Of a stretch of DNA of 64,000 bases, positions 25,407-34,226 are shown piece by piece. The stretch comes from Arthrobacter sp. CAU 1506 (GTDB lineage Bacteria; Actinomycetota; Actinomycetes; Actinomycetales; Micrococcaceae). Position numbers and translations under genes: made by a program. Where the stretch lies: the NCBI RefSeq assembly GCF_005047635.1, contig NZ_SUKC01000010.1, positions 1 through 64,000 on the forward strand, in the 5' to 3' direction. Within the stretch, counting starts at the first letter, position 1. Every line of letters begins with the position of its first letter. The notes under the pieces are model-generated. The model saw only the letters and a list, made by a program, of their open reading frames with translations, did not search any database and had not been told where the DNA came from.

Positions 25407-25883
25407 ATGTCCACCCCTAACGGTCCCGGGGAATACCCCGAACCCACCACGCCCGGCCAGCCGCAGGGCAACTACCCGGCCTACCCGCAGCAGAATCCCG
25501 GCCAGCAGGCCTACCCGCAGCAGGCGCCGGGCCAGCCGGCGTACCCGCAGCAGAACGCCCCTTACGGCTACCCGGGCCAGCCCGTTCCCGGTCAGCCGGT
25601 TCCCGGCAAGACCATGGGCATCGTCGGCTTCGTCCTGTCCCTGCTCGGACCGCTGACCGTGGCTGGCCTGATCGTCAGCATCATCGGCATGGTGCAGTCC
25701 AAGCGCGCCAACGCCAAGAACGGCTTCGCTCTGGCCGGCATCATCATCGGCGCGGTGGGGACCGTGCTGCTGATCCTGTTCACGATCATCACGATTGCGG
25801 GCATCGCCTACATGGTGGAGGTCTGTAGCGAACTCGGCCCCGGCACCCACTTCGAGGACGGCGTCACCTACACCTGCAGCTGA
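25407..25883 (+). CDS. DUF4190 membrane protein with Pro/Gln/Tyr-rich N-terminus (158 aa)
   Basis: The first 65 residues are a low-complexity tail of repeated PAYPQQN/PGQ units, probably cytoplasmic. Two membrane helices follow: MGIVGFVLSLLGPLTVAGLIVSIIGMVQSKRA and NGFALAGIIIGAVGTVLLILFTIITIAGI, the DUF4190 layout. A short Cys-containing C-terminus (VCSELGPGTHFEDGVTYTCS) follows. The function is unknown. GAGAGG precedes the ATG, and a strong terminator follows. Confidence 0.85.
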   Translation: MSTPNGPGEYPEPTTPGQPQGNYPAYPQQNPGQQAYPQQAPGQPAYPQQNAPYGYPGQPVPGQPVPGKTMGIVGFVLSLLGPLTVAGLIVSIIGMVQSKRANAKNGFALAGIIIGAVGTVLLILFTIITIAGIAYMVEVCSELGPGTHFEDGVTYTCS

Positions 25884-25903
25884 TTTTCTTCAGCCACATC
25901 ACG

Positions 25904-25944
25904 AAGAGCCGGTGCCTCCCCTTCCCGGGGTGGCACCGGCTCTT
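25904..25944 (+). terminator. Terminator after the DUF4190 gene
   Basis: AAGAGCCGGTGCC at 25904-25916 pairs perfectly with GGCACCGGCTCTT at 25932-25944 around a 15-nt loop, 20 bp past the stop codon. Confidence 0.75.
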
Positions 25945-26013
25945 GGCTTTGCCGCTATCGTGCGGTGGCAGGATTCCCGCGCTGCCTGCCCTTGGCGCTG
26001 TGGACGCCGGTGC

Positions 26014-26487
26014 TTACCCGATCAGCGAGAAACCGAGGGTAGCCAAGACTCCGAAGGCCGCGCCCCACAGGATGATCGAGATGATTTGCCACATGATGAC
26101 CGCGTTTTTGGATGCACCGAAGGAGACCATAGCGGCAGAGGTGAGCTGACTCGGCAAGATGGTCTGGCCCAGCAGACTGACCCCGGCTACTCCGTATTTG
26201 TCGAATTGAGCGCGAAGCTTCTGCCGGCGGGGAGAGGGTTCTGTGACCGTCTTTCCGCTGACCACCCTGGACCGGACGCGATGGGCGCTGAGCACGAAGA
26301 TCAGCATCGAGATCACATTTCCTGCGATCGCGGCGGCGATGGCGATCACGGGGTTGATGCCGGCGAGGACGCCGATCACTGAGCCGAAGTATGACTCGAC
26401 GAACGGAACTGCGGCGGCCACTGTCACTCCCAGCCATTGCAGCACGGGCGGAAGTGAGGACGTGAAGTCCTGCAGCGCTTCGATCAT
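26014..26487 (-). CDS. Small multidrug export-type membrane protein (157 aa)
   Basis: Four hydrophobic segments with the Sm_multidrug_ex (PF06695) pattern: VAAAVPFVESYFGSVIGVLAGI near the start and GVAGVSLLGQTILPSQLTSAAMVSFGASKNAVIMWQIISIILWG later. The family name comes from an old assignment; real activity is unknown. I chose the start at 26487 (MIEALQDF) after AGAGG; a longer frame to 26535 adds nothing family-like. It stands alone, convergent with the DUF4190 gene. Confidence 0.75.
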   Translation of the reverse strand: MIEALQDFTSSLPPVLQWLGVTVAAAVPFVESYFGSVIGVLAGINPVIAIAAAIAGNVISMLIFVLSAHRVRSRVVSGKTVTEPSPRRQKLRAQFDKYGVAGVSLLGQTILPSQLTSAAMVSFGASKNAVIMWQIISIILWGAAFGVLATLGFSLIG

Positions 26488-26668
26488 GAATCTTGCCTCT
26501 CGTATCGGTGCCAAACGGACGGTAACCTGCCGCACGGTTCACCAGAAATTGTCACCAGTAGGCCAGTCACCGCACCGAGCCTAGTTGCGGAGGGCGAGCG
26601 AAAGATGCGTCGCGAGGATGATTTTTAGCTGCCTCGGAGACGGCGGCACGAGGGCGCTTTGGGCCGGT

Positions 26669-27319
26669 TCAGCGGATCAGACCGGCAATCAGGTTGATGG
26701 TGGTGGCCAGCACGATAGTGCCCAGCAGGTAGGACAGCAGGGCGTGGCTCAGTGCCGTGGAGCGGGCTACGTAGGTTTTCAGGGTGGTGTCCGAGACTTG
26801 AAACGTCATTCCGATGGTGAAGGCCAGATAGGCGAAGTCCCGGTAACGTGGGTCGCTGTCCTGATTGAAGTCCACGCCGCCGCTGTCACGGTAATAGAGG
26901 AATGCGTAGCGCAGGGTGAAGAGAGTGTGGACCAGGAACCAGGACAGGGTGGTGCTGCCCAAGGCGACCGCGATGATCCCGGCTTTCGCGATTCCTTCGG
27001 AGGAGCCGGCGTCGAGCAGGATCAGCGCCACGCCGCCGAAGCTGGCCAGGGTGGCGGTCAGGAGCAGGGCGTCGGAGACGGCGCGGCCCGAGTCCTCCCG
27101 GGCGGCGTGGGCGGCAGTGGCTGCGGGGGAGAGGCGGCCGATGACGGACCAGACCCAGACCAAGTAGGTCAGGGAGGCCGCGGCCCAGCCCAGTGATGGG
27201 GCATAGGCCCAGTTGCCGGACAGCCCGATGGCAACGGCGGCCAGGGCGCCGACGGCGAACATCACGGCCAGCCGGGCCGAAGAACGGTGTTTCCGGCTGC
27301 GGAAGTCCTGCACCGACAT
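26669..27319 (-). CDS. DUF1345 membrane protein (216 aa)
   Basis: Five or six membrane helices with the DUF1345 core: STTLSWFLVHTLFTLRYAFLYYRDSGGVDF and PRYRDFAYLAFTIGMTFQVSDTTLKTY. The family has no assigned function. The N-terminus is basic (FRSRKHRSS). The ribosome binding site is weak. The gene is solitary. Confidence 0.85.
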   Translation of the reverse strand: MSVQDFRSRKHRSSARLAVMFAVGALAAVAIGLSGNWAYAPSLGWAAASLTYLVWVWSVIGRLSPAATAAHAAREDSGRAVSDALLLTATLASFGGVALILLDAGSSEGIAKAGIIAVALGSTTLSWFLVHTLFTLRYAFLYYRDSGGVDFNQDSDPRYRDFAYLAFTIGMTFQVSDTTLKTYVARSTALSHALLSYLLGTIVLATTINLIAGLIR

Positions 27320-27447
27320 GGCTACATTCTGGCAGCAAGACGCGGGGAATCAGCTGAAAATGCTTTTTGGGCAACTGCTTGAATACTGCCCGGCCGTGAC
27401 GCTGCGGCTAAGTCGGGCTTTCCTCGGCCTTATGGGTCAAGTCATGC

Positions 27448-28317
27448 TCACGTGTTGCTGGCCGAAGATTCCGGCCCCCGGCTGGCGATGACGTGGTCGT
27501 ACCCGGCTTCAAACGTTGGGTATTGCAAGGTTCCAAGCAACGTGAGAAGCCGCGCGCCGCTGAGGACGGTCCCGCTGGCCACCTCGGGCTGGATCCTCAG
27601 GGGCGGTTGGAGTCCCAGCCGGTGCGCGATGTAGGTGACGACATCGCCCAGGGCTGCGGGGGCCTGATCGACGGCGTGCAGGATAGGTGGTGGGTTTTCT
27701 GTGAACAGCAGCGTTTCCAAAGTGCGGACCAAGTCGGTCTCGTGGATGCGGTTTGTCCGCCTGGCGTACTGGACAGGGGTGCCCTCGATGACTTTCCGGA
27801 GAAGCATCTCTCTTCCAGGCCCGTAGATCCCCGCAGGCCGGACGATTTGCGCGTCAAAGAGCTCGGACGCGAGGAGCTCCCAGTCGCGAAGCCAGCTGCC
27901 GCGCGGAGTCATCGGGGCCGGTGAATCTGCTTCCGTGAGCGCCCGCTGCTCTGATTTCCCTTCGAACACCCGGGTAGAGGAAACGAACACCACTCGTCGC
28001 GGCCGGGCCGGCAGCGCCGCGGCGACGTTGCTGATCGCGGCCAGGTAGCCACTCGAACGATCCGAAGCTTCCTGGATATCCGGGGTAAGGGTAATGACCA
28101 TCCTGTCCACTTCCGGCAAATGACCGCGGACAGGTTCCCGGAGGTCAACAGACAGGGGAGTGAATGCTGCAGGCAAGGCGGAGGTGTTGCGGCGGAGCGC
28201 GAACACCTCCGCCCCGGCCCTCACCAAACGCTCACCCAGTTGCGTGCCGAGCTTCCCGCAACCGACAAGGAGGATCCGCCCGGGGCCGGCTTGCTCCGTT
28301 CCAGCTTTTTCGCTCAT
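27448..28317 (-). CDS. NAD-dependent epimerase/dehydratase-like protein (289 aa)
   Basis: Extended SDR fold. The nucleotide-binding glycine motif ILLVGCGKLGTQLGERLV departs from GxxGxxG in the way seen in YeeZ-like proteins; RRVVFVSSTRVFEG contains the core Ser, and IVRPAGIYGPGREML the typical later block. The usual YxxxK is not obvious, so catalytic activity is doubtful. I chose the start at MSEKAG (28317); a frame to 28350 adds 11 residues. The substrate is unknown. Confidence 0.8.
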   Translation of the reverse strand: MSEKAGTEQAGPGRILLVGCGKLGTQLGERLVRAGAEVFALRRNTSALPAAFTPLSVDLREPVRGHLPEVDRMVITLTPDIQEASDRSSGYLAAISNVAAALPARPRRVVFVSSTRVFEGKSEQRALTEADSPAPMTPRGSWLRDWELLASELFDAQIVRPAGIYGPGREMLLRKVIEGTPVQYARRTNRIHETDLVRTLETLLFTENPPPILHAVDQAPAALGDVVTYIAHRLGLQPPLRIQPEVASGTVLSGARLLTLLGTLQYPTFEAGYDHVIASRGPESSASNT

Positions 28318-28441
28318 GTTCGACAATCCAGGCTCTCCCGCTCGCAGCATCTGAGGGACCGCAAAGGGTACTCCAGCTCATCCCGAACTATTCTCTCGCG
28401 GGCCGCGGTGCGCTTGCCTCGCGCTGTTGGCCTTGAGCCAA

Positions 28442-28975
28442 TCAACTTCGGGGGCGCAGGGTGGACCAAGCGTCCAGGGCGTAGTACATCCGGCGCTGGT
28501 AGACCAGCGCCGGGGCGAAGGAGCCGCCGTCGAGCACCTGAAGAACCTGAGCGGCCAGAACAACACCGGTTCCGGCGGGCATTCGGTCTAGTGGCTTGCA
28601 CCTGAGCACTGTGCCGACGCCGCGGATGATCGGCTCGCCAGTCGGCGCGCTGTACCAGTCCATGTCGAATCCGAAGCGGTGCGAACCGGGCCGTGCAAAA
28701 AGTTCCGCAAGCCGACGGTTGGCGGTTGTGAGCAGGTGAACGGCAAGCGTCTCACCCGCCAGCAGGGCGGCTCCGGATTCCGTGCCGCGGGTGATGGACA
28801 CCGCGAGCACCGGGGGTTCCGCCGACACCGAAATCACCGAAGACGCGGTAATTCCTGCCGGACCGTTCGGCCCCGAGGCGGTGACAATCGCTACTCCTGC
28901 GGGATGAGCGGAGAACGCGGCGCGGAACGCGTCGGCGAGGCCTGCAGGCTGAGCGCCTGGCCGCGTGGGACCCAT
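28442..28975 (-). CDS. Flavin reductase family protein (177 aa)
   Basis: Split-barrel FMN-binding domain of the flavin reductase-like family: FRAAFSAHPAGVAIVTASGPNGPAGITASSVISVSAEPPVLAVSI is the family signature, followed by LAVHLLTT, with a C-terminal WSTLRP. Such proteins reduce FMN or FAD with NAD(P)H for a partner monooxygenase; no partner is nearby. The start at 28975 is set by GAGAGGAG seven bases upstream. The much longer open frame in this phase (to 30946) is antisense to the next gene and not real. Confidence 0.9.
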   Translation of the reverse strand: MGPTRPGAQPAGLADAFRAAFSAHPAGVAIVTASGPNGPAGITASSVISVSAEPPVLAVSITRGTESGAALLAGETLAVHLLTTANRRLAELFARPGSHRFGFDMDWYSAPTGEPIIRGVGTVLRCKPLDRMPAGTGVVLAAQVLQVLDGGSFAPALVYQRRMYYALDAWSTLRPRS

Positions 28976-29179
28976 CCTGGCTCCTCTCCTGCGTCGGGAC
29001 TTACGCTCGAAAGCACTACCGCCCATGCTAGGACCGCGGGGCATGCCCCACCAGAGACCGCGTGTTGACGACGCCGCGGAACAGGCCCGGTTAGCTGGGG
29101 CGTTAGCGGCTACCGCTGCGGATGCTTCCCGGCCCGCGGACCCGTGTGTCGCCCGCGGGATCTCAGTAGACTGGGACGC

Positions 29180-30661
29180 ATGACCGAGCAGGAACCGGAG
29201 GGGTCCGACGCTGCTGCGGTTGACGGCGGCGGAACTGGTTTGCACGCGGACGCTGCCGTTGCTAACGCAACCGAAGCGGATGGCCAGGGCTCGAGCCTGG
29301 CCGATCCGGAAGCAGTCGACACGACCTTGCGCAGCCCTGAGCAGCGGTCCCGCACGTTCATGGGGATCCTGGTGAATACGGCCTTGGCTAACATCACCAC
29401 CAGCTATTTGTGGTTCGCCTTGACGTTCTGGGTGTACCTGCAGACCCGCAACGTCATCGCCACCGGCGTGGTGGGCGGGGCCTACATGCTGCTGATCGCT
29501 CTCTCCAGCATCAGCTTCGGCACCTTCGTGGACCGCTACCGCAAGCTGGCGGTGATGCGCTTCGCCGCGGCTTTCACCCTGGTGATGTTTTTGCTTGCGG
29601 GGGCCATGTTCCTGCTGACGCCCGTTACCTCGCTTGTGGACCTGACCCAACCGTGGTTCTGGGTCTTCACGCTGATCATCCTTGTCGGCGCGGTGGTGGA
29701 GAACATGCGCAACATCGCCCTGTCCACAACCGTCACGATCCTGATCGAGCCGGATCGGCGGGCCAACGCCAACGGGCTGGTGGGCATGGTGCAGGGGCTG
29801 ATGTTCATCGTCACCTCGGTGCTCTCCGGCTTGTCGGTGGGACTGCTCGGGATGGGCTGGACCATCGCCGTCGCCCTGGTACTCACGGCGCTGGCCTTCG
29901 TGCACCTGTTCACGCTGCGCATGCCCGAGGAGGTGCGCGCGGCCGCCACCGACGCGCACGGAGGATTCGACCTGCGCGGCTCGATCGCCGCTGTGCTGGC
30001 TATCACCGGCCTGTTCGCGCTGATCGTGTTCTCCACCTTCAACAACTTCATCGGCGGCGTCTACATGGCGCTGATGGACCCCTACGGCCTGGAACTGTTC
30101 CCCGTGGAGCTGTGGGGCGCATACTTCGCGCTCGGGTCCACCGGGTTCATCGTGGGCGGCTGGCTGATCAGCAAGTTCGGGCTCGGGCGGAACCCGCTGC
30201 GCACCATGCTCATCGCGGTGATCGTGATGGGTGCCCTCGGTGCGGTGTTCACGCTGCGGGAGTGGGCCTGGCTGTACATCGCCGGCATCTGGCTGTACCT
30301 GGTCCTTATTCCGTTCGTGGAGGCGGCCGAACAGACCATCATCCAGCAGGTGGTGCCCCTGCAGCGGCAGGGGCGGGTCTTCGGTTTCGCCATGGCGTTT
30401 GAGTCGGCCGCAGCGCCGATCACGGCGTTCCTGATCGCGCCGATCGCCCAATTCTGGATCATCCCGTACGCGCGGTCGGAGGACGGCGCCGCGCAGTTGG
30501 CTCCGCTGCTGGGTGAGGGCACCTCCCGCGGCATCGCCCTGGTGTTTTTGGTGGCGGGGATCATCATGATCCTGGCCGCGCTGCTGGCTTTTCTCACCCC
30601 GGTCTACCGCCGCGTTTCCGCGACCTATGCACGCGCGGCCGAGGTGCCGGAGGCGTCCTAG
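29180..30661 (+). CDS. MFS transporter (493 aa)
   Basis: A ~60-residue hydrophilic acidic N-terminus is followed by about twelve membrane helices. GTFVDRYRKLAVMRFAAAFTLV is the loop 2-3 motif A, and ALTAFVHL-type segments follow; IIQQVVPLQRQGRVFGFAMAFESAAAPITAFLIAPIAQF resembles helices 10-11 of MFS_1/MFS_3 exporters. The substrate is unknown. The ATG at 29180 gives a Ser/Glu-rich leader; an in-frame ATG at 29144 is less likely. It is convergent with trxB, with ten bases between stops. Confidence 0.85.
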   Translation: MTEQEPEGSDAAAVDGGGTGLHADAAVANATEADGQGSSLADPEAVDTTLRSPEQRSRTFMGILVNTALANITTSYLWFALTFWVYLQTRNVIATGVVGGAYMLLIALSSISFGTFVDRYRKLAVMRFAAAFTLVMFLLAGAMFLLTPVTSLVDLTQPWFWVFTLIILVGAVVENMRNIALSTTVTILIEPDRRANANGLVGMVQGLMFIVTSVLSGLSVGLLGMGWTIAVALVLTALAFVHLFTLRMPEEVRAAATDAHGGFDLRGSIAAVLAITGLFALIVFSTFNNFIGGVYMALMDPYGLELFPVELWGAYFALGSTGFIVGGWLISKFGLGRNPLRTMLIAVIVMGALGAVFTLREWAWLYIAGIWLYLVLIPFVEAAEQTIIQQVVPLQRQGRVFGFAMAFESAAAPITAFLIAPIAQFWIIPYARSEDGAAQLAPLLGEGTSRGIALVFLVAGIIMILAALLAFLTPVYRRVSATYARAAEVPEAS

Positions 30662-30671
30662 CCCGCGCGGC

Positions 30672-31649
30672 TCAGCCGTGCGTCTCGTCTTCCACGATCG
30701 CGGTGGCGATGCTGTCCGAGTCCTCCAGCGCGGCCAGGTAACGTTCGGCGTCGAGCGCGGCGGAGCAGCCGGTGCCGGCGGCGGTGATGGCCTGCCGGTA
30801 GCGGTGGTCCACCGCATCGCCGCAGGCAAAGACGCCGCGGAGGTTCGTGACGGTGGTGGGCGAGTCCACCTTGATGTAGCCGGCGTCGTCCAGTTCCACC
30901 TGGCCCTTGACCAGTTCGGTGCGCGGCAGGTGCCCGATCGCCACAAACAGGCCGGTGGCCGGCAGCTCGCGGGTGGCGCCGGTGACGGTGTCGGTCAGCG
31001 TCACGCCGGTGACCTTGCTGTCGCCGTGGATGGCGGTGATCGCGCTGTTCCACTCGAAGCGGATTTTGGGGTTGTCTTTGGCCCGCTGGGCCATGATCTT
31101 GGAGGCGCGCAGCGTGTCCCGGCGGACGACGACGGTGACCGACTTTCCGAAGCGGGTCAGGAAAAGCGCTTCCTCCATCGCCGAATCACCGCCGCCGGCC
31201 ACGATGATGTCCTGTTCGCGGAAGAAGAAGCCGTCGCAGGTGGCGCACCAGGACACCCCGTGGCCGGAGAGCCGTTTCTCGTCCGGCAGCCCCAGTTCCT
31301 TGTAGGCCGAACCGGTGGCCAGGATCACCGCCGGCGCCTGGTATTCGTCGCCGCCCATGGTGGTCACGCTCTTTAGGTGGCCCGAGAGCTCAACGGAGGC
31401 AACGTCGTCGTACTCCACTGCCGCGCCGAATTTCTCCGCCTGCTTCCGCAGCAGGTCCATCAGCTCCGGTCCCTGGACGCCGTCCGGGAAGCCCGGAAAG
31501 TTTTCCACCTCCGTGGTGTTCATCAGCGCGCCGCCGGCGGTGACCGAGCCGGCCAGGACCCGCGGCGCCAGTCCGGCGCGTGCGGCGTAGACGGCCGCGG
31601 TGTAGCCGGCCGGGCCGGACCCGACAATGATGACCTTCTCGGTGTTCAT
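30672..31649 (-). CDS. trxB: Thioredoxin-disulfide reductase (325 aa)
   Basis: FAD/NADPH enzyme that keeps thioredoxin reduced. FAD-binding [20 protein letters not shown] is at the start, the redox-active CATC lies in [13 protein letters not shown] (about residue 132), the NADPH motif is [15 protein letters not shown], and the final FAD block is [34 protein letters not shown]. The length is typical. GGGAGGAG precedes the ATG. It is 30 bp downstream of an ArsC-like gene and probably cotranscribed. The usual trxA partner is not adjacent. Confidence 0.96.
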   Translation of the reverse strand: MNTEKVIIVGSGPAGYTAAVYAARAGLAPRVLAGSVTAGGALMNTTEVENFPGFPDGVQGPELMDLLRKQAEKFGAAVEYDDVASVELSGHLKSVTTMGGDEYQAPAVILATGSAYKELGLPDEKRLSGHGVSWCATCDGFFFREQDIIVAGGGDSAMEEALFLTRFGKSVTVVVRRDTLRASKIMAQRAKDNPKIRFEWNSAITAIHGDSKVTGVTLTDTVTGATRELPATGLFVAIGHLPRTELVKGQVELDDAGYIKVDSPTTVTNLRGVFACGDAVDHRYRQAITAAGTGCSAALDAERYLAALEDSDSIATAIVEDETHG

Positions 31650-31679
31650 CCTGAGCTCCTCCCAGAGCGTGGCCAGGTA

Positions 31680-32120
31680 CTACTGTGCATCCGGGTGCAG
31701 CGCCGGCTGCAGCTCGGACAGCAGCTGCTGCACGCGGTGCTTGATGTCGTCGCGGACCGCGCGGACACCGCCCGGGTGCTGGCCGGAAGGGTCGTCCACG
31801 TCCCAGTCCTCGTAGCGCCGGCCGGGAACCACCGGGCATTCTGCGCCGGAGCCCAGGGTCACCACCATCTGCGCGGCGTTGATGGACTCCACCGTCACCT
31901 CCGCCGGCAGCTCCGCGGACAGGTCGATGCCGTCTTCCGCCATGGCGTCCACCACGGCGGAATCCAGCTGCGCTGCGGGTCGGACCCCGGCCGAGCGGGC
32001 GATCAGGGCGCCGTCCGCGAGTTGGGACAGGTAGGCGGCGGCCATTTGGGAACGGCCGGCATCGCGTACCCCCACGAACAGGACAGTGGGGCGGATGGCT
32101 TCCGGAATTGCGTCGCTCAT
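31680..32120 (-). CDS. ArsC/low-MW phosphatase-like protein lacking the catalytic Cys (146 aa)
   Basis: Fold of arsenate reductases related to low-molecular-weight tyrosine phosphatases. The P-loop should read C-x5-R-S, but here it is VLFVGVRDAGRSQMAA, with Gly in place of the nucleophilic Cys. The rest matches ArsC well: the later GSGAECPVVPGRRYEDWDVDDPSGQ keeps one Cys and the Asp region, and the C-terminal helix is normal. It cannot use the classical mechanism. The upstream gene, in the opposite direction, has the Cys. It probably heads an operon with trxB. It might bind oxyanions, or be decaying. Confidence 0.85.
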   Translation of the reverse strand: MSDAIPEAIRPTVLFVGVRDAGRSQMAAAYLSQLADGALIARSAGVRPAAQLDSAVVDAMAEDGIDLSAELPAEVTVESINAAQMVVTLGSGAECPVVPGRRYEDWDVDDPSGQHPGGVRAVRDDIKHRVQQLLSELQPALHPDAQ

Positions 32121-32233
32121 GGCGGCCCTTCGCGTCGATCGGCTCCCGGCCACCGCTGCCGGCGCCGGCTGCTTCCCTTCACTGTGCCAGAAGTTCGGAC
32201 AGTCCCATAGGTGCGCCAGCGATAATGGCAGGC

Positions 32234-32656
32234 ATGAGGTACAAAGCCGAGAAGCCCAGCGTCCTGTTCGTCTGTTCCAGCAACAGCGGAAAATCGCCGA
32301 TGGCCGCCGGCCTGATGGAAGCCGCCGCGGCCGGAACGGTTGACGTCCACTCCTGCGGCACCAACCCCGGCGAAAGCGTGAACCCGGAGTCCGCGGCCTC
32401 TTTGGCGGAACTCGGCATCGATATCTCCAGCCAAGTCCCGACGGCGGTGACCGACGAGGCGCAGCGCAGCGCCGACGTCGTGGTCATCTTGGGCAGCAAT
32501 GCGCAGCTGGAGGAAGTGCCCGGCACCCGTTACGAGCGGTGGGAGATCGACGAGCCGAGCCTGCGCGGCATTCACGGAGAGGAGCGGATGCGCCTGGTCC
32601 GCGACCAGATTGCCGCCAAAGTGAACGGTCTGCACCAGGAACTGACCGGCGGCTAG
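32234..32656 (+). CDS. Low-MW phosphatase family, arsenate-mycothiol transferase-like (140 aa)
   Basis: P-loop SVLFVCSSNSGKSPMAAGLM keeps the nucleophilic Cys but has Lys in place of the usual Arg, as in the single-Cys, mycothiol-coupled arsenate reductases of Corynebacterium. The GTRYERWEIDEPSLRG block holds the conserved Asp region. In Actinomycetota such enzymes form an arsenate-mycothiol adduct. It diverges from the Cys-less ArsC-like gene. In-frame ATG codons at 32225 and 32234 are equally possible starts. No arsenite exporter is near. Confidence 0.8.
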   Translation: MRYKAEKPSVLFVCSSNSGKSPMAAGLMEAAAAGTVDVHSCGTNPGESVNPESAASLAELGIDISSQVPTAVTDEAQRSADVVVILGSNAQLEEVPGTRYERWEIDEPSLRGIHGEERMRLVRDQIAAKVNGLHQELTGG

Positions 32657-32794
32657 TCACTGGCCCTTGGAGGGCGACTGGCGCGCGCAGGCCCCCTGAC
32701 GCCGGACGCTGGCGTGGCCTGCGCTGCCGGCCCCTGGTGCGCAGCCAGGGCCGCCGGCCGCCGGGGGCAGATCCGCACTCGAGGACCTAGATGA

Positions 32795-33250
32795 TTAGAT
32801 GCCGGCGCCGGTGTCCGTGGCGGCGGCGTTCTCCGCAGCGACTCCCTGCATCGCCTCCGGCGACATATACATGATCTCCCAGACGTGGCCGTCCGGGTCG
32901 GCGACCGCTGCCCCGTACATGCCCGGCATTTCCTCTTCGGCCGGCCGGTAGACGCTGCCCCCGCCGGAGGTCGCGTTGGCCACGAACCGGTCCACTTCCT
33001 CGTTGGAGTCCGCACTGAGGGCCACCAGGACTTCCTTGGCATCCGAACCCAGATGCGGGGTGCCGTTGCGCAGGAACTTGCCGAAATGCTCCCGAGTCAG
33101 CAGCATCACCACGATGGTGTCCGAGATGACCAGCGAGGAGGCATCCGGGGAGGAAAAGTCCGGATTCAGGGTGTAGCCCAGGCCGGTATAGAAGTCGGTG
33201 GACTTCTTCAGGTCGCTGACGGGGAGGTTGATGAAAACCATGCGGTCCAT
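32795..33250 (-). CDS. VOC-family (glyoxalase-like) protein (151 aa)
   Basis: Two beta-alpha-beta-beta-beta units: MVFINLPVSDLKKSTDFYTGLGY at the start and ADPDGHVWEIMYMSPEAM in the second half, the PhnB-like VOC layout. Possible metal ligands (His, Glu in GHVWE) are present. The exact reaction cannot be assigned. GAAGGACC precedes the ATG. It stands alone. Confidence 0.88.
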   Translation of the reverse strand: MDRMVFINLPVSDLKKSTDFYTGLGYTLNPDFSSPDASSLVISDTIVVMLLTREHFGKFLRNGTPHLGSDAKEVLVALSADSNEEVDRFVANATSGGGSVYRPAEEEMPGMYGAAVADPDGHVWEIMYMSPEAMQGVAAENAAATDTGAGI

Positions 33251-33478
33251 AAATGGTCCTTCTCAGAAGACGGCCGCCGGCTGGCGCGGGCGGCGGTTGA
33301 TTGCGACGATGTCCACCTTGGCATTCCGGCCGGTTTCCGCCAATGGCTATCACCGGAGTTAGTTGGACGCCCGCGGACGCCGAGGCGCCGCGGCCTACGC
33401 GGTGACCGCACTAACGTCCCTTGTCCGCCGCCGCCGGTCGACCTACCGTGGAAGTACGGCGAGCAGAGGATGCGTGAG

Positions 33479-33682
33479 ATGGCGGAATTGCGGATTGAAC
33501 AGTGGTGGCTGAAACTGCCGACGAAGCAGAAGCAGTGGTTCCGGGAGAACCTGCACGCCGACGTCGTGGATCCGGATGCGGCCGCCGCGGTCTACGAGGC
33601 CGGCGGACCGGACCTGAAGGAAGCCACGCTGCCGGAAGAGGACTGGGAGTTCATCGAGACGCAGTCGGAGTTCGTGGACTGA
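33479..33682 (+). CDS. Small hypothetical protein (67 aa)
   Basis: Starts MAELRIEQWWLKLPTKQKQWFRENLHADVVD and ends with DWEFIETQSEFVD. It is acidic, Trp-rich and soluble, with no recognised domain. AGAGGA lies eight bases before the ATG at 33479; an ATG at 33470 has none. Codon use resembles neighbouring genes, so I think it is real. It precedes a universal stress gene on the same strand (109-bp gap). Confidence 0.65.
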   Translation: MAELRIEQWWLKLPTKQKQWFRENLHADVVDPDAAAAVYEAGGPDLKEATLPEEDWEFIETQSEFVD

Positions 33683-33790
33683 TAACGACGGCGGTGGTCC
33701 GCGGCATCGGGCGGATCCGCCCCGGGACGGGTAAGTTGGTGTGAAACGGCCCACGTGGCCGCCAGACGACGTGCTCGAAGGGGTGGCCCG

Positions 33791-34213
33791 ATGGCCGGAA
33801 TCATCATCGTAGGAGTAGACGGCAGCGAAACCGCCATGAAGGCGGCGCGCACGGCGGCGAAGCTCGCAGCGTCCATGGGCGCCGAGCTCCGGGTGGTGAC
33901 TGCGCACGAGTCCGATACGACCGAAGTTGTGGAGATCGGCAACGACAAGTGGTTCATTCACGAGTCGGAAAAGGCCGAAAAGGTGGCCCGCGACGTGGCG
34001 ACGGAGCTGGGCGCGGAAGGGCTGCGGACCAGCTTCACGGCTGTGCTCGGCAAGCCCCAGGACGCGCTGGTGTCGGAAGCCGAACGGGTCAACGCCCGCC
34101 TGATCGTGGTCGGCAACGTCGGCATGCAGGGCCTGGGTCGGGTACTCGGCAGCGTGGCCAGCTCGGTGACGCACAAGGCCGCCTGCGACGTGTATATCGC
34201 CAAGACCGCCTAG
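33791..34213 (+). CDS. Universal stress protein, UspA family (140 aa)
   Basis: Single Usp domain of the ATP-binding type. IIIVGVDGSETAMKAARTAAKLA opens the fold, and LIVVGNVGMQGLGRVLGSVASSVTHKAACDVYIAK carries the G-x2-G-x9-G-(S/T)-type nucleotide motif. Such proteins act under growth arrest and hypoxia. Fourteen bases separate it from the following aminotransferase, so the two may share a transcript. Confidence 0.93.
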   Translation: MAGIIIVGVDGSETAMKAARTAAKLAASMGAELRVVTAHESDTTEVVEIGNDKWFIHESEKAEKVARDVATELGAEGLRTSFTAVLGKPQDALVSEAERVNARLIVVGNVGMQGLGRVLGSVASSVTHKAACDVYIAKTA

Positions 34214-34226
34214 CTGGCGCCGGGAC

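Noticed and set aside
28976-30946. Long minus-strand frame upstream of the flavin reductase
   Set aside because: Antisense to the MFS gene, His/Gln/Arg-rich without domains; the flavin reductase has a good start and ribosome binding site at 28975.
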